Notes: generated from the sequence alone by a model not told the origin. Counted from the first letter of the stretch, positions 9,773 to 22,600 are shown. The stretch: 64,000 bases of DNA from Adiantum capillus-veneris (GCA_014529385.2 CM043953.1:93131342-93195341), one strand, 5' to 3'. Translations and numbers: made by a program.

Positions 9773-12700
9773 TCAAGGGCAATGTGATCTGGGCTCATAT
9801 TGTTGCCAATCAGTCTCCTCATCGCTATCTGCATCAACCGCTGAAATAGCACGTACACATGGAGCCTTGAAGCGTGAAAGATGTTGATGGAAGATCTCTG
9901 GATCACTATCTATGCAGAGACAGTGTCTAAAAAACTCAACGCAAACATTGCCCAAGCCACCACATCCAGAAAACATATCAACAATGTAGGTGTGCTCCGC
10001 AGTAAATGTCCGCACAAGCCAGCTAAAAAAAGCAAAATATGTGCATTTTTAATTTATGTAACATAGTCCAATAACGCATAGCAGGAAGCATATATTCTTA
10101 CCGAAAAAAGTCAAGGCTATGCTCGGTGGCACCTCTAAGAGCGTGTCCTCCAATGTACTCTCCGTCGGCGCGCTCCACCAGTATTCCGGACTTGGCATCG
10201 AAAGAGTTGTTGTCCATGTTCTCTCCATCTCGTCGATCGTAGATAGGACATTGACCCTTATGATAGAACAATCCTAGAAATAATGTTTCCACCTAAAAAT
10301 TACAATTAGAATGTGATCTAATTGAAGAAAACTACGAGATAAATTTACTTACTCTCTCAATCTCAATGGTCTTTCGCACATAACCATCGGGGATCAAAAT
10401 AAGGATAGTGTGCATCATTTTGAATCCCATCTCGATGGCATGGCTAGACACAATGCCAAAGTGATCAGTGGAGCTTAAGGTGATGTACCACCCATTGTCT
10501 ACCACATACTTTGAAGCTATTACGACCACTTTCTTACTTAATTTTTGAGAGAATTGATTCCATGGAGGGTCCTGCATAATACACATCGTTAATTTAATTA
10601 AAATTTCAAAACTATGATAGACTGTCCATTGTGGTTTTGAAGGATGCATACCTCATTCTCCGAAAAAATTTCAACTTTAAAGTTTGTTGGAAAATCCGCA
10701 AACAAAACAGAGGCCACTTCATTGCTCTTTTCCCCATCAACATGGGCTGAATGAAGAAAATCCAAGATCCTGCATACGATCAAATACATGTATTTCAAAC
10801 ATTCACAACACACACCACACATAGTTAGTCTTTCTTTTCACATGTGTTTACCATTTCTCATCTCATCGAGAGAAATTTTGTAAACATCTAGCATGTTGCC
10901 AATAACGGTCACATCACAATCTATGGAAGGCACCGCATAATCAGAAAATAAAATATTTCATCAAGAATTGTTGAGTAGAAATAAAGTGACAGCTAGATAT
11001 CTATACAAGCAAGTTTACCTGTGGAGCCTTGAGCACCTTTTTGGTTCTTTTTGGGAGACTTCTTGGGCTTCTTGGATCTAACAAAATCCAATCGTTTCTT
11101 TATAGAGGAGATTGTACTATTGTTTACTCTTTTCGAAGAGGTGGCTTTCTTGGAAGTGGAGCCAATCTCCTCAATACCATTTCCATTTCTTTCAAGAACG
11201 TGCTCTAAAGCAAACCTCAATTGGTGATGAAACCATGCTTCAAAGCCCTCCGGCATTTCTTCAATCATTTTCCCTTTGATCCTCAAGCATTTCTTCAAGA
11301 TACTTCCCCAATACCACTCTTTACACAAGTACATTCTAAATTTCATTGCACTAATATAACGCTCAGAAGTAACATCATCTACACGGCAATGCATCAAAGA
11401 GTGCAATATTTCCTTTTTCCTATAGAGCAAACAATAAACAAACCATAAATGCATTGATTCATTTGATGATTTCATGTGTATTTTTTATCCAAAAATTATT
11501 ACCTCTCTGGTGATATTTTAGAAGTTGCCAAAGAGTGGACCTTGTCTCTTGTAAGGCCCACTTGATCCTTTTCTCTCATCCAATTGAATTTAAATAATAA
11601 AGAGAAGAACCCCTGGCCATTGGCGGGGTTGGCAATGGCCAACATCTATGTTGCATTAGCACGAGATCAAATCAAATCAATTTTTCAATCAAATAAATCA
11701 AATTCAAATGACATGTCAACTTACAATTTTGTAGAAATTCAAACATGAACGGTGAGAAGAGAAAGTGTTTACCTTATAAGCTCTTTCTTTGAATATTTTT
11801 TCTACTCTTCGTCGAGTAACCATTTCCTTTTCTGGCAGTGAAATCAAGGGATCATTGATCTCTTGTATCTCTTTGATAAGAGACAAGTCAAAGTCTTCCT
11901 TTTGTATAGCAAATGAAAAAAAAGTACGATTTTATAAAATAATGTCAAGCTTTAGAAATTACATAAAAAGTGTACTTTAAGGCAAAAAAATATACCTTCC
12001 ATATGAGCATTGCTAATAAAAGAGCAGGAGCGTTGTACCAACTCCCTTTAGATGCCTTCTTCTCGCAAGCAAGCTCTACCTCTATCCATTGAACCCAATC
12101 TTGGGGAAAGTCTTTCATTAAAGAATCTTTGCTTGCCACAGCCAGTTTTTGGAACAAGAAGATCTCCTGTGCAAAATTTGTGCTCACAGTGGTTCTACGA
12201 ATCCTAAACCACAATATCTTAATTTAAATGGCAGGAGAATGACATCGATAAAGTAATAGCAATAACTTTCAAAACAACAAATGTGTCTACTCATTTTGAG
12301 AGCGCAAAGCTAGCATAAGCTCCCTCTCTACACTTCTATCAACATAGACAAATTGACACTTCACAGAACAATGTCTCCACTTTATCATTGAAAATTCTAC
12401 AACAAAAAAAAAGAAAATTAGAAAGAATAGAGTAATACAAGTCAACTTTACATTAAACAAAAAAGAAATCACTTACGTGTTTTTATTAAGCGCATCCAAG
12501 TTTTCAAACGGTGATTACCATCCCAAATGATAAATTTTTTTCCCCTTAAGTCTTCCCACTCAAGGGGAAGGGAATTATCAAAATCATCGCTTATTTCTCG
12601 CCAAATAGGCCCCCATTCATCTTTGTCTAAGTCGGAAACATAATGTTGATCATGGCTTGGCTTCTTAAATGACACAAGAAATGGAAGCACATTGTATCCA

Positions 12701-13254
12701 GACATCTCAAACCTTTTCACCAAGCCCTCAGTGCCTGGACCCACCGCTCTAATGGCTTCATTTTTCATCAATGTGCAGAGAGGAATGCGAGGAGGTTCCC
12801 CACCTCTCTTTACAATAAAACCCTCTAAAATCTCCTCCAATATTCGACCATGAACATCCTTTCCAAATACTGTTGGATGATCGAGAGGTTTAGCAACAAT
12901 GGTTGTTGCTTCAGACGCGCTGTGAGCCACCAATTCACCTTGTGTAGCATGAATATCTATGAACACCTCTTCTTCATGCACATCACTCAATATATCCTCT
13001 TCTTCATGAACATCACCCAAAATATCCTCCTTTCGACGGACATTGGAAGAAACAATGGAAGATCGTGCATTGGCCCTATGCCCTGTAGTACCAGACCTTA
13101 ATGTGTATCCTACTCCTACAAGCAAAAAACAATAAGAACAGAACTAGTTTAGTGAGTATGTGGAGACAAATAAAAAGAACACAAATAGCTTAATGTATTT
13201 GAACTTACTTTGAGAGATACCTGTCCTGCCACGTTTAGATGGTGTACGAGCCAT
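9773..13254 (-). CDS. ParB-like domain fused to a beta-class DNA amino-methyltransferase, 12 exons
   Basis: Exons by eye: 13254-13209, 13115-12477, 12396-12291, 12203-11996, 11898-11773, 11645-11503, 11419-11019, 10920-10852, 10769-10652, 10571-10353, 10292-10102, 10022-9773. All introns are GT-AG. Phases agree everywhere except the exon 8/9 join, which is off by one base, so the model (about 838 residues) has one unresolved junction or frameshift. Residues 110-228 resemble ParB/sulfiredoxin folds (RIPLCTL, then D214-G-N-H-R218). Residues 530-550 are lysine-rich, a possible nuclear signal. DPPW at 620-623 is a typical catalytic motif IV. VDNGWYITL follows. The C-terminus has ATEHSLDFFRWLV and then D771-MFSGCGG, the SAM-binding motif I, followed by CIDSDPEIF. 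Motif IV before motif I is the order of beta-class N4-cytosine/N6-adenine methyltransferases. Fused ParB-methylase proteins are known from phages and bacteria. The substrate here is inference: DNA amino groups in the nucleus. Confidence 0.72.
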
Positions 13255-13259
13255 AATCT

Positions 13260-13535
13260 ATCAACCACAAACAACAAAAATCCTCTTAGCAATGACAATA
13301 CAAATATAAACTTCTAAATTTTGGCAGCATAACGGCGTAAAATGAAAATTTAAAAAAAAAATTCTCAACTTGCTCATGGCAAGGAAAAATACAAATCCAC
13401 TTTGACATTTGTATACCTCTTCTCTACAACGACCTGTTCTTACATCATTGTAATTGTTACTGTAAGTGTGTTTAGTATGTGTGTATGCATGGTGTCTTGT
13501 ATGCAAGTGTGTTGATGTGTGTGAATGAAAGTGTT

Positions 13536-13567
<32 letters not shown>

Positions 13568-14240
13568 GATGTATGCATGATTGTGTGTGTGTGAATGTAA
13601 GTGTAATATGTGTGTGTCTGTATGCATGATTGTGTGTGTGTTTGTGCTATGTATGCAAGTGTGTTGATGTTGTGAATGCAAGTGATTATATATGTGTATG
13701 TGTGCGTATGCATGACAATACAAATATAAACTTCTAAATTTTGGCAGCATAACGGCGTAAAATGTAAATTAAAAAAAAAACCATTCTCAACTTGCTCATG
13801 GCAAGGAAAAATACAAATCCACTTTGAAATTTGTATACCTCTTCTCTACAACGACCTGTTCTTACATCATTGTAACTGTTACTATAAGTGTGTTTAGTAT
13901 GTGTGTATGCAAGTGTGTTGATTTGTGTGAATGCAAGTGTTTATATGTGTGTGTGGATGTATGCATGATTGTGTGTGTGTGAATGTAAGTGTAATATGTG
14001 TGTGTCTGTATGCATGATTGTGTGTGTGTTTGTGCTATGTATGCAAGTGTGTTGATGTTGTGAATGCAAGTGTTTATATATGTGTATGTGTGCGTATGCA
14101 TGACAATACAAATATAAAATTCTAAATATTGACAGCATAACGACGTAAAATGCAAAAAAAAAAAAAACCATTCTCAACTTGCTCATGGCAAGAAAAAATA
14201 CAAATCCACTTTGACATTTCTATACCTCTTCTCTACAACG
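13260..14240. repeat. Tandem repeat of about 400 bp upstream of the methyltransferase gene
   Basis: Three units start near 13286, 13707 and 14101. Each has GACAATACAAATATAAA, then the GGCAGCATAACGGCG-type core (core at 13325, 13745, 14133). An A-rich run, CTTGCTCATGGCAAG, CTACAACGACCTGTTC and a TG-rich minisatellite part follow. The first core is only about 70 bp upstream of the start codon at 13254, so the array occupies the promoter. The His-Thr-rich open frames on the minus strand reflect the TG repeats. Confidence 0.8.
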
Positions 14241-14690
14241 ACCTGTTCTTACATCATTGTAATTGTTACTGTAAGTGTGTTTAGTATGTGTGTATGCAAG
14301 TGTGTTATGTGTGTGAATGTAAGTGTTTATATGTGTGTGTGTCTGTGGATGTATGCATGATTGTGTGTGTGTGAATGTAAGTGTAATATGTGTGTGTCTG
14401 TATGCATGATTGTGTGTGTGTTTGTGCTATGTATGCAAGTGTGTCGATGTTGTGAATGCAAGTGTTTATATATGTGTATGTGTGTATATATGCAAGTGTG
14501 TTGATGTTGTGAATGCAAGTGTTTATATATGTGTGTGTGTGTGTGTATGTATGATTGTGTGTGTATGCAAGTGTAATGTGTGTGCGTATGCATGATTGTG
14601 TGTGTGTTTGTGCTATGTGTGCAAGTGTTTTGATGTGCGTGAATGTAAGTGTGTATCACTATGTGTGTGTGACTGTGTGTGTGTGTGCTT
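14241..14690. repeat. TG-rich minisatellite
   Basis: Degenerate TGTGTGTG / ATGTATGCAAGTGT blocks extend from the 400-bp units. Apparent ORFs of Cys-Val or His-Thr are low complexity and not genes. Confidence 0.85.
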
Positions 14691-14936
14691 ACGTGCGGCG
14701 CTCGCCCGATCCACCGGAGCAGGTCCAATAGGAGCTCCCCCATGCCTTGAAAGGCATGGTGAGAAGACAACGCGCGCGTTGCCCTCTCACCATGACTTTC
14801 AAGGCATGGAGGAGCTCCAATGGAGCTCTTAATGGAGCTCCCCCATGCCTTGAAAGGCATGGTGAGAAGGCAGTGCGCGATGGAGCTCCTAATAAAGCTC
14901 CCCCATGCCTTGAAACGTATGGTGAGAGGGCAACGC
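14678..14936. mobile_element. Left part of a fold-back (palindromic) element
   Basis: It begins GTGTGCTTAC, then CTCGCCCGATCCACCGGAG, then several copies of the palindrome CCATGCCTTGAAAGGCATGG (14739, 14793, 14843, 14901) between GGAGCTCC and GTGAGA. The inverted counterpart (CTCCGGTGGATCGGGCGAG, GTAAGCACAC) is at 25285-25385. The 10.3-kb gypsy element at 14937-25281 separates the arms. No ORF is contained, so this may be a MITE-like or fold-back repeat. Confidence 0.7.
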
Positions 14937-17103
14937 TGTCGTGCTGTGACACGTATATAGTGGGAATGGGCATTAAACGATTTATCTTGTGACTTTTTGA
15001 TGCATAAGTATACTTCATATAATACTCATATGCATAAATAAAAGCTTTCTACCATACCTTAGTATTACCTTTGAGGTAATATAAATGTACATTACTATTA
15101 GAAAGTACTGCAAGAGAAGTATCAATGATTGTGCCTCTTTTTGTCTGGGGGAAAAGCATTTGTATATTTCTTCTAATATATCAGCTATACCCTACCATAT
15201 ATAAATTATTTTCTTCTTTTCACATTTATTTAATAATATAACCCTTCAATAATGCATACCTTCTTGGATACATACAAGAGGGAAGGGCCTACTACAAGAC
15301 TTTATGAAAAGGAAGATCCAAATCTTCTTGGACCATCCCAATTTGAAACTCCCAACCTAAGGGCGTGGAGAAAAGGCCAAAACCAAGTCAAGCTCTTTTA
15401 GTAGGCCAATTTTGGCTTTTGAAGCATGTCAATCCGAGTTACAGGTCAAAAGTTACAGGGAAAAGAGTGAAAAATCCTCTCACAACTACACTGCAAGAAA
15501 AGATGGTAAACAGGTGAATCAAGTGAAAAGAGATAATCTTGATCTTTTTCCATAAAATAAGATATTTGGAGGATAAAAGACACAAGCATGTGAATGTGAC
15601 ACCTCAAAGATGCCTTGAAGGACAAGACACACAAGTTGGGACCCCCTGCTGGAGCCACACAGAAGATGCTTAGGTGGGGCCCACATACATCATGCACCCA
15701 CATGGAGCCTCAACGACCAAAGATGCTGAATTTCATGATCTTTTGAGTCCTACTATTGCCCATTTTAAGAAATATCCAAAGAACATTTGATTTGGGCTAA
15801 CTCTTTAGCCTAATCAAGTGATTATGTGAAACATGGCTCCGTCACCTATAAAAAGGGCAACTTTCTCTTCATTGGGGCATGTTATGAGTGAGTGAGAATA
15901 GCTCAATTCCATAGTGACACACTCATCTTAGTGCCACACTTTCTCTTGAAGAAAGGCTGAAGTCTTGCCTCATCTTCTCTCTCCATTAAGGTGGTGGCGA
16001 TTGCTCTCATGTAAGATATATGTTGCTAGTTTTACTTTCATTTGCATAGCTAGTCCAATACTTGTCTCTAACTCTATCTCTATCTCTCATTATCTATCTT
16101 TAATACCACCACCACACTTAGATTTATCTCTAATTCTATCTTACTCCTCCTTCGATCTCTCTTGTTGTGTCCTAATTGTTTCATTGGAAGGTAGTCAAGC
16201 AGCAACCTTGTCAATGTAATGGGTACAAACTTCTTGCGGGAAACAATTATGTGCACAAGGTTAGTAACCATATCTTCATCTTCCACAAGAATCTCTCTCT
16301 GTTAAGGTTCTTATTCTCTTCCACAAACTCTAGAATCTCCTTGCTACAGGTACTTCTCTCCCCGCAGTATCCTCATTGCCTAAGGGCAACAATAGGGCTT
16401 GGGAGAGAAACTCTCTTCTTCTTCTCCTTTCACTTCTTTCACACCTTTATCTTTGAACATACTAAGTATATCATTGATGAATAACCATAATCCACCTAGA
16501 GGTAATTTCTTTCCATTCCATTCAGTGCAATCTATTAGGTGAACATTTGGACTAGTCGAAAGATTCGCTTTTAGCAACGCATAGTGGTTCTATTTGGTCC
16601 TGAAAGGCTCAACGAAATACTTCTCTCACCAAATTCCATCATACTACCTATTATTGACTATGACTTCTCTTTTGATGTGAATGTGGTTATTTTATTATGA
16701 ATCAAGAGGATTTGTACTCACAACTAATCCCAATCGCTAGACAAAACATATACATTATAGTAAGCACAAAGCTTCAGTTCCAAAGAGCAATCCACAACTT
16801 ATTTGGACAACAAAGATTAAATATCATTAACTTATCCATCAACACTTTTATCCTACCCATGATACGATATGATCATAATCTCGATGTTTTTATTTTTGTT
16901 TTGTTCTTACTATCTTTCATGAGTTCTCTCCATCACGTGTGTGTTTGTAAGGAAAAGTGAGCGGCTTCTTTGGATACATTTCTTCTTTAGTTCTAGAAGC
17001 TATGTTATCTACATCTGAGCTCCTTCTCATAACCCTTGAGCTTCCTCACAAACTCTCACAGCAAGAGCCCGGTGCCTTCCTGGCAAGACCGCCTACTTCT
17101 TGA
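14937..17103 (+). repeat. 5' LTR of the gypsy element
   Basis: It starts TGTCGTGCTG and shares its whole length with 23114-25281. A TATA box (TATAAAAAG) lies at 15847-15855, so transcription would start near 15880. Small ORFs on both strands (for example 15446-15703, 16176-16484) recur in the other LTR and are not genes. Confidence 0.9.
15847..15855 (+). promoter_or_regulatory. LTR TATA box
   Basis: CCTATAAAAAGGGCAAC is conserved in both LTRs (second copy near 24023). It is the likely core promoter of the element. Confidence 0.6.
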
Positions 17104-17111
17104 CATATTTT

Positions 17112-17127
17112 TGGTGAACCCGACGTG
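17112..17127 (+). other. Putative primer-binding site
   Basis: TGGTGAACCCGACGTG lies about 8 bases after the LTR end, where the primer-binding site is expected, and begins with TGG as required to pair with a tRNA CCA end. I cannot name the tRNA. Confidence 0.5.
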
Positions 17128-17158
17128 AAACTGCCAGGGTGAGAGTTTGTGGGTAACC

Positions 17159-19528
17159 ATGGGTGATCATGTTGAGCAAGAGGGTATGCATTTTGACCCA
17201 ACAAAAATGCAAATGTTTTAAGCATTTGCAATGTTCATGCAACAACAACATGCCACTGAAAGAAGGGAGATTTCAGCAGCGAAGGCCATACAAGCAGTCG
17301 TCAACAGAATGGGTCAATTCAATGGCAAAGATGTAAGCAAGTACTTAAGCGAGTATGTGAAGGAGATGGAGCTGCATCGCGTGTCAGAAGGTGAGATGAG
17401 CTTTGAGCTAGTTGTTGCTCTAGAAATTAGAGAACATGTTAGGGGAATTAAAGATGGGCATGGGAGAAATCGGGAAGAACTCAAAGTAGCTTTAAAGGAG
17501 AAATATTTCATGGAGGACTCTGAGAGAGTGACCAAAAGGACATTCTTAGAATGGGTAGTCAAGCCAAAGCAAGGACTATCAATAACATAGCTACTTAGGG
17601 AATTTGAGCGGCGCTATGCACAACTCACCAGGACAGAAAGGGCCACACTAGATGCAGAGAAGACAGATCTTTTCTTACAAGCTACAGGTAAAGAGTTTCA
17701 AGAAAATTTGGAGCTTCTTCTTAAAGATAAAGATGCTAAGCAAGGACTAAAGACCGACTGGAATGAGGTTGAAGGTGCTGTCTCACTGCTTGCGAAACGA
17801 CAAAGAAGAAGGGACAAGATGGTAGTAAACACTACAAGTCCTTCCACCTCAACTCCTGACAAAATGGTAAAGCCTACTTTTATCGCTCTGAAGTTTGATG
17901 AGTCCATGCTAGATGAGCTTGTGAAGGGAATGCGTGACTTGAAGGTGAAGCTTGCAAAGCTTGAAGAAAAAGGCCAACCGTCAGGGCCACTTTCTAGGCA
18001 AAGACAACAGCCCAAAGAAGGGTTTGTTAATAGATGTATTTGGTGTGATAGTACAGACCATGTAAGAAGGGATTGTGATGATTTTAGTAATGCTTTGTCA
18101 AAAGATGTTGTCTTTTTTAAGGATGGTAAAATCCACTTAAGAGAGACATGTCTACCCTTGAGAACTAACTTTGGGAAGGGGGGAATGCAAACCTTAGTTG
18201 AAGATATGGCAACTAAGCATGCCACCTCTTCAATTGAGGTAACTACTTATGGAGTAAAAATTGAGCATCTTAGTGATGAACAGGTGAGTGACCATCATGG
18301 TCAAATTTGGCCAAATGTCATGCAATTAACTAAAAAGGGAAAGCTTACAAAAGAGATTCTACATGAAGCAGGTGATTGCATACGTCTAGAAATAGGATGG
18401 AATGATCCAGTGGACTCATTGTCAGTTCATGCCTACATTACAAAATGCCAACAAAATGAGGCGATCGTAGAAGAGAAGCGCAGGCGTGAGAATGCTGATG
18501 AAGGACCATCAAAAAGAGCTTCTAGAAGTGGGGGAAGAAGCGACTCAATGCCTTCTCAAACACCCTCAACACAAGGAGCATCTCCACCTGAAGTACTCAT
18601 GGAGGAGTCTACAACAGGAAAGAAGAAAGAGCCAGCAAAAGGTAAGACAAAAGGCCCAACTTATAAACTACAATCTGATATTGAGGTTGCTACAGATTTA
18701 AAGAAAGTCTTGGAGGAAAGGATCTTAAATAGAAAGATTGAGTTTACTCTAGGAGAAGTTCTTGGCATTGCAAAGCGTGAATTCCATGAGGAGATCATTG
18801 ACATCATCAAGAGGAAGAGGCAAACCGTTGCTGAAGTTTCTCGTCCACAGGTTGAAGGGGAAACCTCAAAGACAAAAGGAATGCAGCTGCAAAATAAGGA
18901 GGATGATGGAGCTGTGGTAGGATGCTACCAATCTAGTGGGAGAGTGAAGCAAGTGCACTTCTCAAATGATGATGAAGAAGTTGAAGATATTCCTAGGAGC
19001 TACTATTCACGAAGTCACTGGGCAAGGGCTACTACAGAAACTTTGGTCAAGGTAGGTGATCTTGAAGAGCCATTTGTTGCCTTGATTGACCATGGTTCAG
19101 AAATAAACATAATGTCAAAGAGTCTCTACAACAAGTGCAAATGGCCGATGGACACAGATCATGGCTGGATGGTACAAGTGGCAAACAATTCATCCAGTGA
19201 ATTGTATGCAGCATGTCCAGGTGTGAAGGTAACAATAGGTGATGTAAAGATTGACCAAAACTTCTTTGTACAGGATACATCTTCATATCATCTCATCCTT
19301 GGACAACCCTACATTGTGGGAGTTCAAATGGAAACAAAGGTAATGGATGATGGTTCAGCATATGCTAGGATACGTAGCAAAGATGGTAAACGAGATGTCC
19401 AATTCCTCACAGTTTGTGTAAACCATGAAAGAAATCGTGACAACCTCACAGAACATCCTCTACCAAAGGTGAGCAAAGAGTTTCATGATCATAGAGAAAT
19501 GATGGGTTTTGGCCAAGTACCATTGTAA
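17159..19528 (+). pseudogene. gag-protease of the gypsy element, two in-frame stops
   Basis: One frame runs from the ATG at 17159 to the stop at 19526-19528, interrupted by TAA (17219-17221) and TAG (17588-17590). Gag has a charged, helical capsid-like region. A CCHC zinc knuckle (CIWCDSTDHVRRDC) lies near 18036-18077. A lysine/glutamate-rich linker follows. Near 19075-19110 comes a retropepsin-like active site, ALIDHGSEINI, with DHG in place of the usual DSG/DTG, and the supporting ILGQPYI follows near 19290. The frame stops before reverse transcriptase. The next ORF (from about 19606) is in another frame, so this is either a genuine gag-pro/pol boundary or a frameshift lesion. Confidence 0.85.
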
Positions 19529-19605
19529 AGAGAGATTGCAGTGGTACAAAAAGAAAAAGGGTCTCGCCTGATCCAAAAATAGGTGAAACTTTTTCAACGG
19601 GCTCC

Positions 19606-22600
19606 TTGGTAACAAGGAATGGATCAGTATGTTTTACAAAACTTGAAGATTTGAAGAGATGTGAGAGGCAATATGTGTATAATGTACAAACAGGCATGAA
19701 AAAGAGTGGGTTGCTAGAGCCTACTGAAAATGTTTTGGGTTTGTGTGAACAAGTTTCTTTTGTAGATACTATGGGTGAGCTTGATGCTATAATGGGGTCT
19801 AGTTTGCATCTTGAAAATGAAGTTGTGGAAGTTTGCTCTATGGAAATGTATCAAGTAATAGAAGCCTTTAAAGAAAGCCAAATAGTTGGCCCAGAAGTCC
19901 ATGTTGAAACCAAATACAAGAGTGTAGCAAAGAAGGTGAAACCAGTAGCTTCACCCTTACCACCCAACACTAGGGAAAAGATTGAGCAGGCTTCTTTACA
20001 ACCAAGTTTGAGGAATCCTAAAAAGATTGGGCATACCTTCACAAAGGAGTCTTTCCAAGAGTTGCAGATTGGTCGCAAGGAGTTTCTAACACAGGAGGAG
20101 ACAAAGTTCTTCAAGGCCATGCTTTCAAAGCATGGTAAGGCTTTTGCATTTGAGCTACAAGAGATAGGATGTGTTGATCCTTCTATTGTAGCTCCTATGG
20201 TAATTTTCACAATACCTCATGTGCCTTGGAATCTGCGGCCTATTCCGGTTCCAAAGGCTCATTTGCCAAAGTTAGTAGAGCTACTGAATGAGAAAATCAA
20301 AATGGGAATCCTGGAGCCTTCTTGTGCTCCATACTCAAACACGTGGTTCACAGTTCCAAAGAAGAATGGTTCTCTACGCTTCATCCAAGATATGCAACCA
20401 GTGAACAAGGTGACAATTAGAAATGTAGGTACAGGTCCAATTGTGGATGAGTTTGCAGAGGCGTTTGCAGGGAGGGCAATCTACTCAATGGGGGATCTCT
20501 AATCAGGGTATGATCAATTTCAGCTTGCAATCGAAAGCAGAGACTTGACAACCATGAGGACACCTTTGGGTTTGGTAAGGATGTGTACCTTGCCACAGGG
20601 AGCAACCAACTCGGTTGCACATATGATGAATGGGATGAATAAGGTCTTACGTGACTTTATTCCTCAAATCACAATTCCTTTCATTGATGATTTGCCTATC
20701 AAAGGATGTGAAGAAAGTGACAAAGATGAAGCTTTGGATCTCAAGGGATGTCGCAGGTTTGTGGTAAATCACATAAATGATTGTGATAATTTTTTTGTCT
20801 AGGTTGGAAGAAGTGAATCTTACATTGTCAGGGAAAAAGTCTATGTTTGGTGTCAATGAAGTGCTCATTGTGGGGCACATGTGCGGGCCATATGGTAGGA
20901 AACGTTGTCCAACAAAGGTAGATGCCATCCAAAGAATGAAAGAAACATGCACTAGCATCACTGAGGTTAGAAGGTTTCTGGGAGCATGTGTCTTCTATGT
21001 TATTTGGATTCCACATTATGCACATGTAGCTGATCCTCTTTATCAGTTGCTTAGAAAGAATCAAAAGTTTAAATGGACAGAAGAACATGTAAAATCCATG
21101 AAAAAGCTAAAGGAGTTGCTCCAGTCAGCACCAACTTTGAGAAAGGTAGACTATGAGTGTCAAAGGCCAGTAATTGTGACAGTAGACACCAGTCCTACAG
21201 GGATTGGATGGGCAATAGGGCAAGATGACGAAGAAGGACACAGGTATGTGGTAAGATTTGGAGCAAAGGTACTAAGTGATCGCCAAAGAAACTATCCACA
21301 AATAAAGAGAGAGCTATGGGGTATGGTTACAGCCTTGAAAAATGGAAAAGAGTACATTATTGGTGCATGTGTGATTGTAGAAACAGATTGTCTACCACTT
21401 CTTGGGATGATTACAAGCTGCTTAACACCAGACATTGCTATGTTGTGGTGGATTGCCTACATTAAGTCCTTAAATCCCAAGTTTAAGCACATTGCAGGTA
21501 AAGACAATACAGTGGCAGATATGCTATCAAGGGCAAGGTATGAAGATGAGTCACAAATGATTGATGAGGGAGATGATGTAGGTACAAAGTTCTATTCTAT
21601 CTCTCATGTCAAAGGTAACAATGTCTGCATGACTAATTCACTTGAATTGTTCTTGAAAGATCTTTATGAAGGTGATTGGCTTCTTATTGGAAGCTACTTG
21701 AGTACTCTAACAAAACAGGATGATTGGTCTGAACAAGAATCCAAGAGGATACGTAGGAAAGCATATGGGTACTTTTTGAAGGATGGTTACTTGTGGAAGC
21801 ATCCTAAACAAAAGGGTGCTACACCACAACGGGTTATATGTAAAAAAGAGACTCAAGTAAAGCTCATGCAAGAGTTTCATGAGAGTCTATGGGCTGGACA
21901 CAGAGGTGTGTGGGCAACCTTCTCCAAGTTGAAAGAAAAATACTGGTGGAAGGGTATGTATAAAGATGTATCTCAGTTTGTAGAGTCGTGTGTAACTTGT
22001 CAAATGTATTCAAATGTCCGACATCGTGATGGATTGCACCCTACATATCCACTAGCCATGCACTATAAATGGGTTGTGGATCTAGTCACAATGCCTTTAG
22101 GACTCTGGCAAATGAGATACTTGGTTCTTGCATGAGAGGACCTAACTAACTAGGTTGAAGGAAGAGCATTAAGAGCTAAAACCACAGAAGATGTGTGCAA
22201 ATTCCTTCTTGATGAGGTGATTTGCCGTTATGGTTGTGTGGGAAAAATCACTGCAGATAGAGGTGAACTGGATGCCGAAGAAGCAAGGGAGTTTTTTTCT
22301 AGATTAGGAATCAAGCTTTCTCTTACTACAGCTTACAACCCTGAAGGCAATGGAAAGAGTGAAAGAGGGCATCCTCCTATCATCAAAGCTTTGCCAAGGC
22401 TTGCGAAGGAAGAGTTGGTGAGTGGCCAAAACTGTTACCATATGCTTTATGGGCTGATCGTACAACACATAGCTCAGTAACTGGCTACATGCCTGCGGAG
22501 CTAATGTATGGTCAAAAGCCAGTGATGCCGATTGAAGATACAATTCCCACATGGAATGTACTACCTTGGCAAGAGGGGCTTAGCATGGATGATCTCCTTG

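Noticed and set aside
9773-10022. Cytosine-C5 methyltransferase reading of the FSGCGG motif
   Set aside because: The exon chain places DPPW before FSGCGG, and there is no downstream PC motif or ENV motif. That order fits beta-class amino-methyltransferases, not C5 enzymes.
10353-10571. METTL3/MT-A70-type RNA m6A methyltransferase based on DPPW
   Set aside because: The SAM-binding FSGCGG motif at the C-terminus and the ParB-like N-terminus do not match MT-A70 proteins, although DPPW alone would.
13261-14860. Long His-Thr-rich minus-strand ORFs and Cys-Val plus-strand ORFs
   Set aside because: These are products of the TG minisatellite and 400-bp tandem units, with no conserved domain.
15446-16484. 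ORFs that recur at 23623-24660
   Set aside because: The recurrence is due to the two LTRs of the gypsy element, not to a gene duplication.
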